Part shown: in pieces, positions 21,106 to 32,210 of the stretch
How positions within the stretch are numbered: position 1 is the stretch's first letter
Layout: every line of letters starts with the position of its first letter
Assembly (NCBI RefSeq): GCF_900497805.2
Contig: NW_020948983.1
Coordinates: 19,893,029-19,957,028, forward strand
Source of the DNA: Vombatus ursinus
Lineage: Eukaryota > Chordata > Mammalia > Diprotodontia > Vombatidae
DNA: 64,000 nt
Direction: 5' to 3'
Notes under the pieces: model-generated
Seen by the model: the letters and a program-made list of their open reading frames with translations, nothing else
The model's database searches: none
Told to the model about the DNA's origin: nothing
Translations under genes and position numbers: made by a program

Positions 21106-21189
21106 GGGAGAGGGGAGGGAGAGAATGGTTGTCTGGGAGATATGCGGACAAGTCCTTCCCTTTCCAGTCTCTCTCACCCCCCTTCCATA

Positions 21190-21420
21190 GCTTAAAAAAA
21201 AAGGGAAATAATTACTTTTCCCTTTTAAATGCTCTATGTTCAGACCAGAATGAAAACAGAGTGATTTAATAAAATTGTCTTTAAAAGGGAAAAGAGGAAA
21301 ACAAACAGTGGCAGCACCACTATCCTTCAAAGTACCCAGGGAGGCACCCAGCCCTTCAAACTTAATTAAAACACCACCTAAAACTGCAGGATTTTTCATA
21401 ATTTCCCATTCTTACAAGGA
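21190..21420. promoter_or_regulatory. AT-rich candidate regulatory element
   Basis: AAAAGGGAAATAATTAC is followed by TTTTCCCTTTT, an inverted repeat around TAATTA. Then come GATTTAATAAAATTG, a second AAAAGGGAAAAG, and CTTAATTAAAACACC. The sequence is unique and AT-rich with homeodomain-like cores. Function is inferred. Confidence 0.3.
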
Positions 21421-22889
21421 AACCATCCCTCAACTCACCTCCTTCACCTCAACCACAGTCCTGTCCTCCTGTCCCATACCTTCCCTTCCCCAGGTTTCCA
21501 TCCTCCAACTCAGTCCATAGACCCCACCTTTTCCAGGTCTGGCCCCTAATCCCTGGTTTATGCCAGAGTACTCACCCCCATCTAGGTCCTCTGCCCACAA
21601 GACTCCTTATACTCAATCCCTCCTATATCAAAGCCCCGAAACTTACCAGGGCTGGGGAATCCACAAGGTCCCAGGCCCTGGACTATTCTCCACCTCCCAC
21701 TCCCCTACACACAAGGGGGTGCCCCATCTCAGTTCTCTGTTCCGAAGATTGGAGAGAATCCAGGAGGATGGGGTAATGGAGATCTTAGTCCTAGCCCCAG
21801 TATTTCTGCTTTCTATCCTCAGTTCTACCTAAAAAGAGTGCTCTCAGTGGTATCTTCTGTACAGTGGGCTCATGGGAGACCTTCACCTTTCTAGGACCTC
21901 TCTCAGAGTGGGCTCAAATGTCATGGAGAGGGAGCCTGGCTTCCCTCCTTTCCCCCACCCTTGCCCCAAGAAAAACCCTTTCCTGGTCCCTTACCAACTT
22001 GTTTTTAAGGTTTGAAGGATGTTCTCTTCCTTTCCCACCTACCCCGCCCAGCTACTCTGAGCTTTATCTGTCTTCACTGACCCCCCAGGCCCCACTGGCG
22101 GCTCAGGCTTTGCAAGGTCCCTATGGCTTCCGCTTGGACCTGTCTCTGTTCCCCATCAGCAGCCCCAGTGGAGCTCAGGCCCTTCAGCACCACAGATAAA
22201 GGAGATGAATGGAAAGTGGAGGAGGGGTAGCTTTCCCCCACCCCCATCCCAGTTCCTGATTCTAACATAGGAATCCTCAGAAAGACTCTGATCTGTACCC
22301 CAGGGTGGAGGCCAGAGGAAAAGTTATTTGGAAAATCAGTCACCGAACACTCCCTCTTCCTCCGAAGGGCTTCCCCACTAGTGCCCTGCCCCTAAAGCCT
22401 TCTTCATACAGGATTGACCCATATACTTTTCAGGAAACCCATATACTTTTTAGGAAGCTTCTCATTTTGAATTCAAGGCCCCAGCTCCCTTAAGGAGCCT
22501 AAACCTCCACCCCCACCCCCCACTGCTACCACTACCCCCCCCCACCAGCTGAAGTAAATTCATATGCTCAGGAAAGAATCCAAGGCCCAATATTGTAAGA
22601 TCCTTCCCCAGAGAGGGAAAGAAAAAAGAGATGAGGGTGAATATAGGTAGTAGAAGTCTGTGGGTAGTGTGAAACGTAGGCCTTGGAGCATACAGGACAC
22701 AGGAAATGTGAGAGATCCAGGGTCAGAGGACACAATACATTGAAACATAGAGAGTATGTTAAATATATTGTACAGAGATGAGAAACAAGGAGGAGATATG
22801 GGCCATGATTTATTGATGTGACTGAAGCCTTGTGACCTTGGCAGGGCCAAAAAGTCAGCTCCACAGAGACACATAGTCACAGACAGAGA
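21421..22889. other. Unassigned intergenic stretch
   Basis: No gene is supported. Several C-rich runs (for example 22505-22545) are low complexity. No recognisable domain appears in the short frames. Confidence 0.35.
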
Positions 22890-22890
22890 A

Positions 22891-22933
<43 letters not shown>

Positions 22934-23110
22934 GGGGAGGGAGGGGGGGGGCACAGAGAACGGATAAAAGAGGGAGAAAGAAAAAGAGACAGCAACAGAC
23001 AGAAAGAACATAGAAAAAGACATATAGAGAAATCCAGAGGGAGAAGGAAGGAAGGAAGGAAGGAAGGAAGGAAGGAAGGAAGGGGGGGGGGGGGGGGGGG
23101 GAGGAAGGAA
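22890..23110. repeat. Purine-rich repeats: (GA)n, G-runs, (GGAA)n, 20-G homopolymer
   Basis: A GA tract at 22892-22926 leads into G-runs (22927-22951) with quadruplex potential. A (GGAA)n array at 23045-23081 ends in 20 consecutive G (23082-23101). Such tracts are often mis-assembled. Confidence 0.92.
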
Positions 23111-24635
23111 GGATAAAAGGGAAAGATGGAAAAAAGATAAGGAAGATTAGCTATTTAGGAAGTATTTTTACTGTTTCAGCTGGGGAGGAGGAAGGGAGGG
23201 GAGGGGTCTTGAGAGAGTTCAATGACCTTTTGCAGGATCCCCCAATCCCTCCTTCGTGAGTGTTTCCTGACCTGGGGCTGTCGTAGGTATCCAGGCCAGT
23301 CGCAGAGACCAGTATCAGCTGCTTCATGGGACAGTGCTGCTGTAAGAGACAGCCCCACCCTGCCTCACCCCGGGCAGTGATTCACCTAAGCCTAGCTTAG
23401 CCCTGAAACATGGAACTCCCTTTCTAAGCATATCCTGCTCAGTTGGGCCAAGAAACAAGGCCATGCAGGGTCATTGGGGGTTCTAGCATGGTAAGGATGG
23501 GGGGGAGACGGGGAGATGGGTAACTCCTCTAACCAATTACAACCCTACCACAATTTCACATCTCTGCCTTTTCTCAAGCTGCATCATTGTCCACTGGTAC
23601 CATATTGTCAACTCTTCTGGACCCTATGAGCTCTTTCCAGAGCCCCCATCATTGCCCCCTTCCTACAACCACCCTCCCAGCAGGATTATATCACTGTTGC
23701 AAGCTCAGGATTCTATCACAGCCTTCGTAAGTGTCCTGCTCAATGATCGTCAGGGCCACATCACTGCCCCCCTAAGACCTCAATCATTAGCCTTCCCCTA
23801 AGGTATTTATAGGCCTGTTGATTATTGCGTTGGATTGATTCTACCCTCCCTAATCTCAACTTCTCACTCGTAAGAAAAGTACAGGGTTTGTTCAAACTCC
23901 AGGAAAGATAGTCTTCAGAAACCTGAGTCTTAGTTATCTTTCGTTATTGAAAACCCTGACCCTAACCTCTACCCCTATCCCCTGATTAGAGGGAGAGCCA
24001 GACCACAGGTAGGAAGGAGAAAATATGGGAAGAGGGAAGGAATTTTCCCAGAATTCACCACCTCCTGCCTATTCCCCAAAGCTTGATTAGTCATGAAACT
24101 ACATAAATCTTGAGGGGGGGGAGTGGAGGGGGGAGGGGGAGATTCAATACAGAGAGTCCAGAAGTCTAGGGCCTTGTAGCCCCTGTATCCCTCCCATCTC
24201 CCCAACAACAAACGTGCACTCATAAATTAACATCATAGGAAGGATTTAGACATGCAGATCCACATAATATGAGCATCATATTTGTGCATAGAGTATGGGC
24301 CACGTATACTAACAACATCTGGCTAATGCGTTCTGCAGGACTATGATGCACACTCAGATGGCTACAAAGTACCATATGTACAGACAGGCAATAAGCAATA
24401 CAAAGGGAGCACGCACATAGAACAATGCTTCAAATGTGCCTATAATACACAACATAAATGCACATGTGCCTCCAAAAATGTATACACAGATACACATCCT
24501 AGCAATTACAGATACGTTTATACATATATGTATATATGCAGCATGAATACATAATCTAGAACACTTACAAATACCAAAAAGCCCATTTATGAAAGTCATT
24601 CTTGTACAGGCTGTGTGAGGTAGTAGATAGCCAAC
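23111..24635. other. Unassigned intergenic stretch with a G4-prone run
   Basis: No gene or RNA is supported. A run of G-tracts at about 24112-24140 could form a quadruplex. Much of 24230-24600 is AT-rich. Confidence 0.35.
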
Positions 24636-24857
24636 TCTTCCCCGGTCAGTCGTGTCTGACTCTTCCTGACCCCATTTGGGGTTTTCTTGGCAAAGATACT
24701 GGAGTGGTTTGGCATTTCCTTTTCCAGTTCATTTTACAGATGAGGAAACTGAGGCAAACAGGGATGAGTGACTTACCCAGGGTCACACAGCTAGGAAGTA
24801 TCTGAGGCCAGATTTTAACTAAGAAAGCTAATGCCCTAACCACTGAGCCAGGTAGAC
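24636..24857 (-). repeat. Chimeric SINE with BovB tail, with target-site duplication
   Basis: On +, the BovB end (GTCAGTCGTGTCTGACTCTT, GGCAAAGATACTGGAGTGG) comes first. CORE-SINE text follows (TACAGATGAGGAAACTGAGG, CCAGGGTCACACAGCTAGGA). A perfect 11-bp duplication AGATAGCCAAC lies at 24625-24635 and 24858-24868. Confidence 0.93.
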
Positions 24858-25059
24858 AGATAGCCAACCCCATCTGGAATTTGGAATTGAAATTTGCATT
24901 TGGAGTCCTGATTCTAGATTTGACACCAAAGGACCTGGGCCAGCAGCAGGGAACCTGCAGCTTCGAGGCCCATATGTGGCCCTCTAAGTCTTCAAGTGTG
25001 ACCCTTTCATTGAATCCAGACTTCACAGCCACAGGTTCCCCACCCCGATCCTGGGCTAT

Positions 25060-25160
25060 ATTGCGGCTCTGGGCAGGACTGGAGTTTCCTCATCTGTTAA
25101 ATGAGTTAGTCTACTCTACATGACCTCTGAGGTCTCCTTCCAGTTCTAAATACTGGATCC
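25060..25160 (+). repeat. MIR3-like SINE tail
   Basis: GGAGTTTCCTCATCTGTTAAATG, ACATGACCTCTGAGGTCTCC and TTCCAGTTCTAAATACTGGATCC. Confidence 0.7.
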
Positions 25161-25439
25161 TGTTCATCATCGTTCATATGTGCACAAGTACATGTCCATG
25201 CACTTAAGAACATATTATACACTTACACAAACTGTGACCCAGCCTAGGGTGCCAAAGGGCCTGATATCTTATTTTCCTTTGCCCAACTGCACGAACTGCG
25301 TAGAGACCTGGGGTCCCAGTTTTCTGACCACCAGATGGAGCTCTTTTATCCCCTTAAGTGTCTCTAGCGTTCCTACCCGGAGGTCCCTGTAGGGGCCTCA
25401 TTGCAGACTGAGCAGTTGTCAAGCAACAGGCTCAGATGG

Positions 25440-25660
25440 TCCCGGCAAACGAGTTCGGTTCCTCCTTCAGTCTAATTCACACCTCCAGTCCGATGGCCCC
25501 AGGGTGGGTCCAGGGGCCTCTTTCTGGCTTCTAAGCTGCATGCAAATGGGCCCCCATCCTAGGGGTTCCCCCAGCACCCTCTTTTCCTCCATCTCGGTGT
25601 CCCTCAAGCATTAATTAGTATCTGAGTCCCCAAACCCAGGGCAAATAGGAGCTGTCAATT
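25440..25660. promoter_or_regulatory. Candidate conserved non-coding element
   Basis: Unique sequence with an octamer (GCATGCAAATGGG, 25537-25549), AAGCATTAATTAGTATC, CAGTCTAATTCACACC and GAGCTGTCAATTTCAAC. It lies between KAZALD1 and the side expected to face TLX1. Enhancer function is inferred from motif content only. Confidence 0.4.
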
Positions 25661-26159
25661 TCAACAGTCCAGGATCCTCTGGTCATCTCCAGCATCGAAC
25701 ACACCTGGAGCCAGGGGAACCGGGAGCTCCAGCCGTGGTCGTGGTAGAGTAAAGGGAAGGATCCGATTCTGGAGACTCAAACCGTCTCTCTTAAGCCCCC
25801 TCTTCCATTAACCCTTCCCTCTCCAGAGCGACGTTTGTCTAAAGATCCCCGCTTTGGTACTAGAAGGAAAGCCCTTTAGTCTTTTCCAAAGCAAAGGAGC
25901 TTAGTACAGGCTAGTTTGGGGAGTGGACGGAGATAGGGGGTGGGAGGTTGGAGGAGACAAGGGACTGGGGCAGGGGTTTGGGCTGGGCAAAGCTCTGTCC
26001 GAGCTTAAGTAGGGAGAGGAAAGCTTCGCGCGTCCTTCCCCACATCCCCTGGGAGCCCCTGCTGATCCCAGGTCGCCTCGGGAGAAGGGAGCCTGGGCTA
26101 AGGGAGCTCCAACCTCGGGCAGAGATCGCGGGACCAACCCCGGGGCCCCTCGGGGAGGC

Positions 26160-26380
26160 GAGGCCAGCGTCTCGTCTCCTCGCCTCCTCCTCGTCTCCCC
26201 CGGGAGCGGCGGGAAATTATTTATTAAAACACCGCTCGTGCTCTCGTTTATTTGCCGTGAATAATCCTCGGCAACAGCGTGCGTTTATTAAACTCTTCCC
26301 GTCCCCGCGCCCCGCTTTGCTTTAATAATAAATCGCGTGTCACTTTCCAGCGACGTTATTAAAGCCCGCCCGCCGCCCGA
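26160..26380. promoter_or_regulatory. CpG-rich block with repeated TTTATTA/TTATTAAA motifs
   Basis: Within a GC- and CpG-rich background sit six AT-rich islands: AAATTATTTATTAAAAC, CGTTTATTTGC, TGAATAATCC, GCGTTTATTAAAC, GCTTTAATAATAAATCG and GACGTTATTAAAG. The TTTATTA-type cores fit posterior-HOX or CDX-like homeodomain sites, and GTTTATT also fits forkhead factors. Near-regular spacing (about 20-40 bp) and the contrast with the CpG background argue for selection. No ORF or repeat overlaps. I infer an enhancer or an unannotated promoter. Confidence 0.5.
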
Positions 26381-26394
26381 GCCGAGGCAGGATT

Positions 26395-26610
26395 GTGGGG
26401 GCTGGGGGGAGGGGGTGAGGGGAGGGGGAGGACGAGGAGGAGGGGGGAAGGAGAGGGAAGGAGAGGAAGAGTCGGAGGACATGAAGGAGAAGAGAGAGGG
26501 GGAAAGGAGGAAGAGAAGGAGGGGGAGGAGAAGGAAAAGGTGAGGAAGGAGGGAGGTGAGGGAGGAAGGGGAAGAGAAGAGAGAAGTGGAGGAGGGGAAG
26601 TGGGAATCTG
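26395..26610. repeat. Polypurine GGA-rich tract
   Basis: About 215 bp are nearly all purine (GGAGG, GAGGA, GGGGAG words). The open frames on both strands are composition artefacts. Confidence 0.88.
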
Positions 26611-26949
26611 CCTTCTCCCACCGATCATAAGGCTACAATGCAGAGGGCTGCAGAGGGGGAAAACTGAGGCCAGGCAAAGCTCCCAGCACAGCTCAGAGCC
26701 GGCTGCCCTGTCCACACGGAATATCAGTCCACCTAGGAGCAGAATTCGGAGACCTCGGACCTCGCTAGAGCTTTAACCTCGGAGAGATGCGGTGGAGGCG
26801 CGCATCCCTTTCTTGCTGGCGATCTCCGAACTCTGGAAATGGGTAAGAGGCCACCAATGACCACCAGGTGGCGCCTTTGCCTTCTGGGACGCATGAGTCA
26901 GGAACACTCAGGATGGGGCAGGAATGTTGGATTTAGATTTTTCTGGAGA

Positions 26950-27058
26950 TTTACTCCAATTCCTCCTTTAACAGATAAGGAAACTGAGGCCTTGAAGGAA
27001 GAGATTGGCCCAAGGTGTGTCAATTCCAGAGCCAGGTTTTCTGACCCTAAATCTGAAC
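26950..27058 (-). repeat. MIR SINE fragment
   Basis: On +, ACAGATAAGGAAACTGAGGCC and GAGATTGGCCCAAGGTGTGT are antisense to the MIR core. Confidence 0.75.
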
Positions 27059-27061
27059 CAT

Positions 27062-28390
27062 CAATCAATAAGCAACTAGCAAACATTTATTAAGCACCTA
27101 CTATATGCCAAGAACTCTGGTAGGTGCTAGGGCTTTTTGAAAACAAAAAAGGAAAAGTCCTTGTCTTCAAGGAACTTTAGATTCTATAAGCGAATTAATA
27201 TGGACACTTATAAGTAAATTCAAAATACATAAAGGTGAATACAAGATTATTGGTCCAGTACTAGCATCATTCTAGAGGGAATTCAGAAAATGGGCACATG
27301 CTGGTGATACTTGAGGAGAGCTTTGAAGGGAGCCAGGTGTTTGAAGAGGTTAGGGTGAGGAAAACAGGCTGTTTGAGAGCGAAGAGATGGAACACTGAAT
27401 TATGTCAGGCACTGCAAGACCAGTTTGGCATGTGTGAAAAGGAGTAATGTTTATTACGTCTGGAAAGAGTATAGAGATATTATGAAGGGTTTTAAATGCC
27501 AGAGGATTTTGTACTTTATATTAAAGCTAATAGGAAGCAACTTGAATTTTTGAGGAGGGAAGTGATATAGTTTCAAACCTATGCTTCAGAATTATCCCTT
27601 TGTTAGGTACATGGGGGGAAGCAGATTGGAGAAGAGAGTAGCTTCAGAAAGGGAGATGAATTTGGAGGGTATTATAATAATCCAGGAGAGAAGTAATAGG
27701 GGACCTGAGCCAGAGTGGTATCTATATGGGTAGAGAGAAAATGAATTTGAGAGGTGGTATAGGGGTAAGCATGGACAAGACTTGGCAACTGCATGTGTGG
27801 GTAAGGAAGGGAAATAAAAAGTCAATGGCTCGGGGGTTGGGAACTTGGGAGATAGGAAGGATGGTTGTGTCTTCACCAGAAATGGGAAGTTAAGAAGAGG
27901 GGAATGACGGGGGTGGAGTGGGGTAGAAAATGAATCCTGTTCAACACATGTTGGGTTTGAGATGCTTTTAAGGCATTGAGGTAGAAATATCTAACAGGCA
28001 GTTAGGGATGTGGGAGTGGCACTCAGGAGAGGGTCTAGGGCTGGATTTTTAAATGAATTCATAGTGGGTAGTGAAGTCAGAGACAGCATAGAGAAGAGTG
28101 CTGAAGGCAGGGTCTTGGGATACACTTACAGTTTCAAGGGTGGGAGGAGAAGGATGTGAATGACAGTCCAGCAAAGGAGACTGAGAAGGAACAGTTGGAT
28201 AGGCAGCAGAATCGAGACAGGTCATGAAACTTCATAAGGGAAAGATTATCCAGGAGGAAAGAATGGCAAAATATATATACACATATACATATACATATAT
28301 TAAACATTACCGCAGAACAGTCAAGAAGGATGAAGACCTAGAAAAGGCCATTAGATTTAGCAACTAAGAGGCCATTGGAACTTTGGAGCA
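27062..28390 (-). repeat. Long L2 LINE 3' portion
   Basis: It starts on + with the reversed terminus (AACATTTATTAAGCACCTACTATATGCCA). It continues through GGAAAAGTCCTTGTCTTCAAGG, GGTTTTAAATGCCAGAGGATT, ATTATAATAATCCAGGAGAG, GTTGGGTTTGAGATGCTTTTAAGG, CCAGCAAAGGAGACTGAGAAGGA and GCCATTAGATTTAGCAACTAAGAGG. These are antisense L2 landmarks in the right order over about 1.3 kb. A small TA/CA repeat lies at 28268-28302. Confidence 0.85.
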
Positions 28391-29699
28391 TTTTTACACT
28401 ACAGTTGTATAGTGTTCCAGGTTCCCTACAGATGAACTCTTCAGGACCCAGGTAGCACAGCCCTTTTCTTTAGGAATACAGCACCTAACATCTAAGGGGT
28501 ACTCAATTAATAGTTGTGGAGTGAATAAAGCACCCTCTCTTTTCTAAAAGGGGTTACACTGGTTTATATATGGAGGAGGAAGTGGGGATGGGATAGTGAC
28601 TGACTTGTATAGTTCTTGAATTCTAGAAGTCTTCTGGCACAATGACAGTTTTGCCTGTTTTTATCATTAGGCTCATCTGGTCAGACATGCTCATGCCAGG
28701 GCCTAGGTACCTCCAGGGCTCTAGGAATCAATACCCAAAATTCATATCAACCCCAGTTCTAGGCCAGGGCCTACAGTCTAAGCCCAGTCCTGGGGACTTC
28801 CATCCCTGGTTACCAAAAGAGGAGCCAGAGTGAAGGGGTATAGATGATGAGGGTCCAGCCTCTACCCTAGGAAGAGGTGTGATCATTCTAGTGTACTTCC
28901 TTCCCCTTTCCCTGGTCAGGGTCTCAGAGGTGAAGCAGAGTGGGGTCAGAGCAACACCAACCCTCTCTCCTGGACCCTATCTTATTGAGTACTAATGGGT
29001 TATCTCAGGCTCTTAGCCAACCCCCTCCTGGATGCTTCCCAGGCATGTATCCAAGAGTCTCTGGTCTTTCCCATTTCTGTCCTCACCATTGGCTCTAGGG
29101 CCAGGTTCAATTCCAGCTCCAGCTGGGAAAGAGATTCGGGGATGAGGAGGATTCCTATAATTTGGGAATACTTTCCAGGTCACACCTTCCTTCAAAAAAA
29201 AATCTGTGGAATGCATGCCCCAGTTTTATTTTTGTTCTTGCTTAGTCTATCATTAAAGAAAACTGGAGCTAGGGTGGGGCTGAGTGGGGAAGGAGTGGGC
29301 AGAGTCAAAAGCTAGGAAGAGCTGGTCTGGTCTCAGGAAGGCCACAGTATGGGAATCAGGAAGAACCCACCTTTCAGAAGGGGTTGGAAGACTCCATTTA
29401 AGTTACCTAGAGAGGGAACATCTGGAGAGAATCTCATCCAGCTAATCCGAACCAAGCTGCAAAACACACACACACACACACAATCACAACATCTCTCTCC
29501 ATTCTTGATTTAGATGCTTTGGGGAAACACCTCCTGCCAGGACATGGGACCCAAATCTACAGTCCAGGGCATAGGGTGAGGAGGCAAGATACAAAACAGT
29601 TATAAGGAATTCCCCTTAAAAGATTCAGGTTCAATAACTCCCTAAGAACCCAAACCTCCCCCATCACCCCTGGGAGGCCCTCTTGGGTTGGGAGAGTCA
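28391..29699. other. Unassigned stretch downstream of KAZALD1
   Basis: No second gene is supported. It may hold distal KAZALD1 3' UTR (see the polyadenylation signal near 29225). A short (CA)n lies at 29464-29482. Confidence 0.35.
29225..29231 (-). other. Candidate KAZALD1 polyadenylation signal
   Basis: On the minus strand AATAAAA lies about 1.77 kb beyond the stop codon. T-rich and GGTGTG-type sequence follows. No closer AATAAA or ATTAAA is seen before the L2 relics at 29.8 kb. Transcript data would be needed to confirm use. Confidence 0.25.
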
Positions 29700-29800
29700 T
29701 CTGGTCAGCATGTGTCTGAAGCTCCAGGCTAATTGCATCTCATGATGGGATGATGTGCACAAATGCCTATTTGCATGTATGCATGCGGTCTTAGGTATTT
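29700..29800. promoter_or_regulatory. Octamer-containing candidate element
   Basis: GGCTAATTGCATCTCATGATGG is followed within 60 bp by CCTATTTGCATGTATGCATGC, which holds a perfect ATTTGCAT octamer and an overlapping GCATGTATGC palindrome. The block is unique sequence. Function is inferred. Confidence 0.3.
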
Positions 29801-29814
29801 AAATATGAGAGCTT

Positions 29815-30200
29815 GTTCAACATTCAAAGGACATTTATTAAGCACCTCCTATGTACAAAGCATTGGCTTGGGTGCTGGAGATCAGATCACAGGATTTAGA
29901 GCCAGAAGAAACCTTAGAGATCAATTATACATAGCACATGTGTGTTTACATATGCACACTCACTGACGGTATGTGTTTGTATCTCCCTTTGTGTTTGTGC
30001 ATATTTACCATATTCATTCAACACAGATTTGTTGAGCATCTTTTTTATGTATATGCAAGGCTAGGAACTGAGTGAGAGTACAAAGGTGAATATATTATAC
30101 ATCGAGGTTTCCTTGCCTGACCTTTAAGAGCTCACAATCTAGTAAGAAAGGTTAAAACATTTACACAAGTAATGAGACCTATACAGACAATAGCAGAAAT
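29815..30200 (-). repeat. L2 3' ends and MIR3 fragment
   Basis: Two reversed L2 termini (GGACATTTATTAAGCACCTCC at 29829 and TTCATTCAACACAGATTTGTTG at 30015) flank a MIR3-like AGGATTTAGAGCCAGAAGAAACC (29881-29915). The second L2 continues with AAGAGCTCACAATCTAGTAAG. Confidence 0.65.
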
Positions 30201-30995
30201 GACATGGACACAAATAAGTTATGAAACACAACTTGTGGAAGTAGGATAGAAGACAATGGTTGCTGGTGCAATCAGAGGCTTCATGGGGGAGGGATCAGCT
30301 ACAGAAAGGAAAGGAACTGGATAGGAAAAGATATGCAGGTGTATGTTGATGAGGAGGGGAGCGTGTAAGATCAAAGGAGTGAAGACAGTTTGTGCACTTT
30401 GGGGGATCAAGACACTTTGACTAAAGTGGAGGCAGACCAGCCCTAGCCCTCTCCCTCCACCCCAAGTGGAGCATTTTAAAGGGCCCAGAATGGAGCCAGG
30501 GGTTCCTGGCCTTGCCCATTTCTGTCTTCACCACCAGCTCCAGAGCTAGGTTATCTCCCAAATTCCTGTAAGGGTCATGGTTCTGTGCCTATGTGCCACC
30601 TTTATCTTCAAGTCTGTGTCTCCTGGGATTTAGGCCACTCCAGCAAGGGACCCAGAAGGCCTCAGACCATTTTGTTCCCTGTTTCTGTTGAAGACCATTG
30701 TTCCTCCAGGACACCTCTTTATGGGCTGGTGGATAGGAAAGGGATCGGTCACTTAAAGGACTTCTCCCTTAACCTCCACCCCCAAGGGGCTGGTTACTGA
30801 TGTCTCCAACTCAAGGAAATCAGGGGGAAGATGTCCTACACCCTTCCCAGCCTTCCACTGCCCATATCATTTGGGAAGGGAAAAGGAGAGGGAATCGTCA
30901 TTGCTCAAGAAAGCTAAGATAACTGGTCCAAGAACCATTTGTGGGACACTATTTTAGGGAAGCCATGGTGAAGGCATTGAAGGTGGGCACAGGGT
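30201..30995. other. Unassigned sequence and probable KAZALD1 3' UTR
   Basis: Immediately downstream of the KAZALD1 stop codon on the minus strand. No other gene is seen. Confidence 0.4.
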
Positions 30996-31090
30996 CTAGT
31001 AATAGTCATCCCCCTCTTCACTGTCAGCCTCCTCTTCAGGGGTTGGGCTCCAAGAATTAAGCAGGGGGATAGTTGTGTTGTTCAGTTGGT
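30996..31090 (-). CDS. KAZALD1: KAZALD1 last coding exon: acidic tail
   Basis: 95 nt. The acceptor TTTTTGCAG precedes ACCAACTGAAC. It encodes (D)QLNNTTIPLLNSW, an EEE/EEGDD acidic stretch, then DDYY and TAG. It is too short to be seen as a stand-alone ORF. It was placed by frame and by similarity to the human end EENDDYY. Confidence 0.94.
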
Positions 31091-32171
31091 CTGCAAAAAC
31101 AAAGAATCAAAGGAAAGTTCATTGTGCACCAGTAAGGGAAAAAAGGAAGTGTTTTTGTTTTTGCTTTTGTTTTTGTTTTTTTCCCCCCACAAATGCACCA
31201 GTCTAGGTACCTAAATATATTCACAGAAATAGGCACACTTGGTGTCATTTACTGCCCCTCTCCACCCTCAGGCCCATTCCATTATCAGCTCCAAGAAAAT
31301 CCTATAACTTGTCCTCTATGGCATCTAAAACAGCACATTTGGAACCAATAATGGGGGATAGGGTAGATAAGGAGGGGCAAGAAGAGGAGTGTTCCCCTTA
31401 CCCAAGGTGAGCACTGTGAGGCTAGCGGGGGCTGTGGTCTGGCCCAAGGCATTTCGGGCAAAGCATCGATAAGTGCCCTCATCACTCACTCGAACAGCCT
31501 GAATCTGCAACCAGCCAGTCACCTCGAATCTTTGTGGGCCTCCCCTAAACTGGAGTAAGATATGAAGTTGGTAGAGTGTGTCCCTGCTCTCCCACCCCCA
31601 GAAATCCCTCTGCAGAGTCTGGGAGGCTCTCTCCATCCTTAAAGATGGTCTGTTATGGAAATGAGGTCTGTTCCTTTTCCTTGCCCCACCCCCATTTCCT
31701 TCTTAGAGATGAGGTCTGTCCCTCCCTCCTATAAAAATGGAATCTGTTCTTTTGCCCCTTACCACAGGGATGGGATCTGTTCCTCACCCCTCTCTGCACA
31801 GAGATGGAGTCTTCTGTCCCATACACATTTCCATGAAGTCTGTTTCCTATCTCCCTTGCACAGACCTGAGATCTATCCTTGCCTCCCTTTCTAAAGAAAT
31901 GAGATTTGTTCTTTCCTCACATACCACATCAAGGCTCCCACCTGCACAGAGATATGGGGATCATCTCCAGGTAGCAGTGTTTCTGTCCCATCCTTTCTCC
32001 ACTCAATGGACGCCATTGGATAGGCGAACACCTCACAGCCGAATATCACATCCTGCCCAGTGACATTCCACACGTCCCGAGGTGGGGACAGGATTTGGGG
32101 TTCTACAGGGGAGAATAAGGTCATGGGAATGCTTTAGGACCCTGTCTTCCTGATCCCCAACATACCATTTA

Positions 32172-32210
<39 letters not shown>

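Noticed and set aside
26340-26776. Overlapping frames on both strands (up to 127 codons)
   Set aside because: A GGA-rich polypurine tract gives Arg/Gly/Glu on + and Pro/Ser/Leu on - in every frame. This is a composition artefact.
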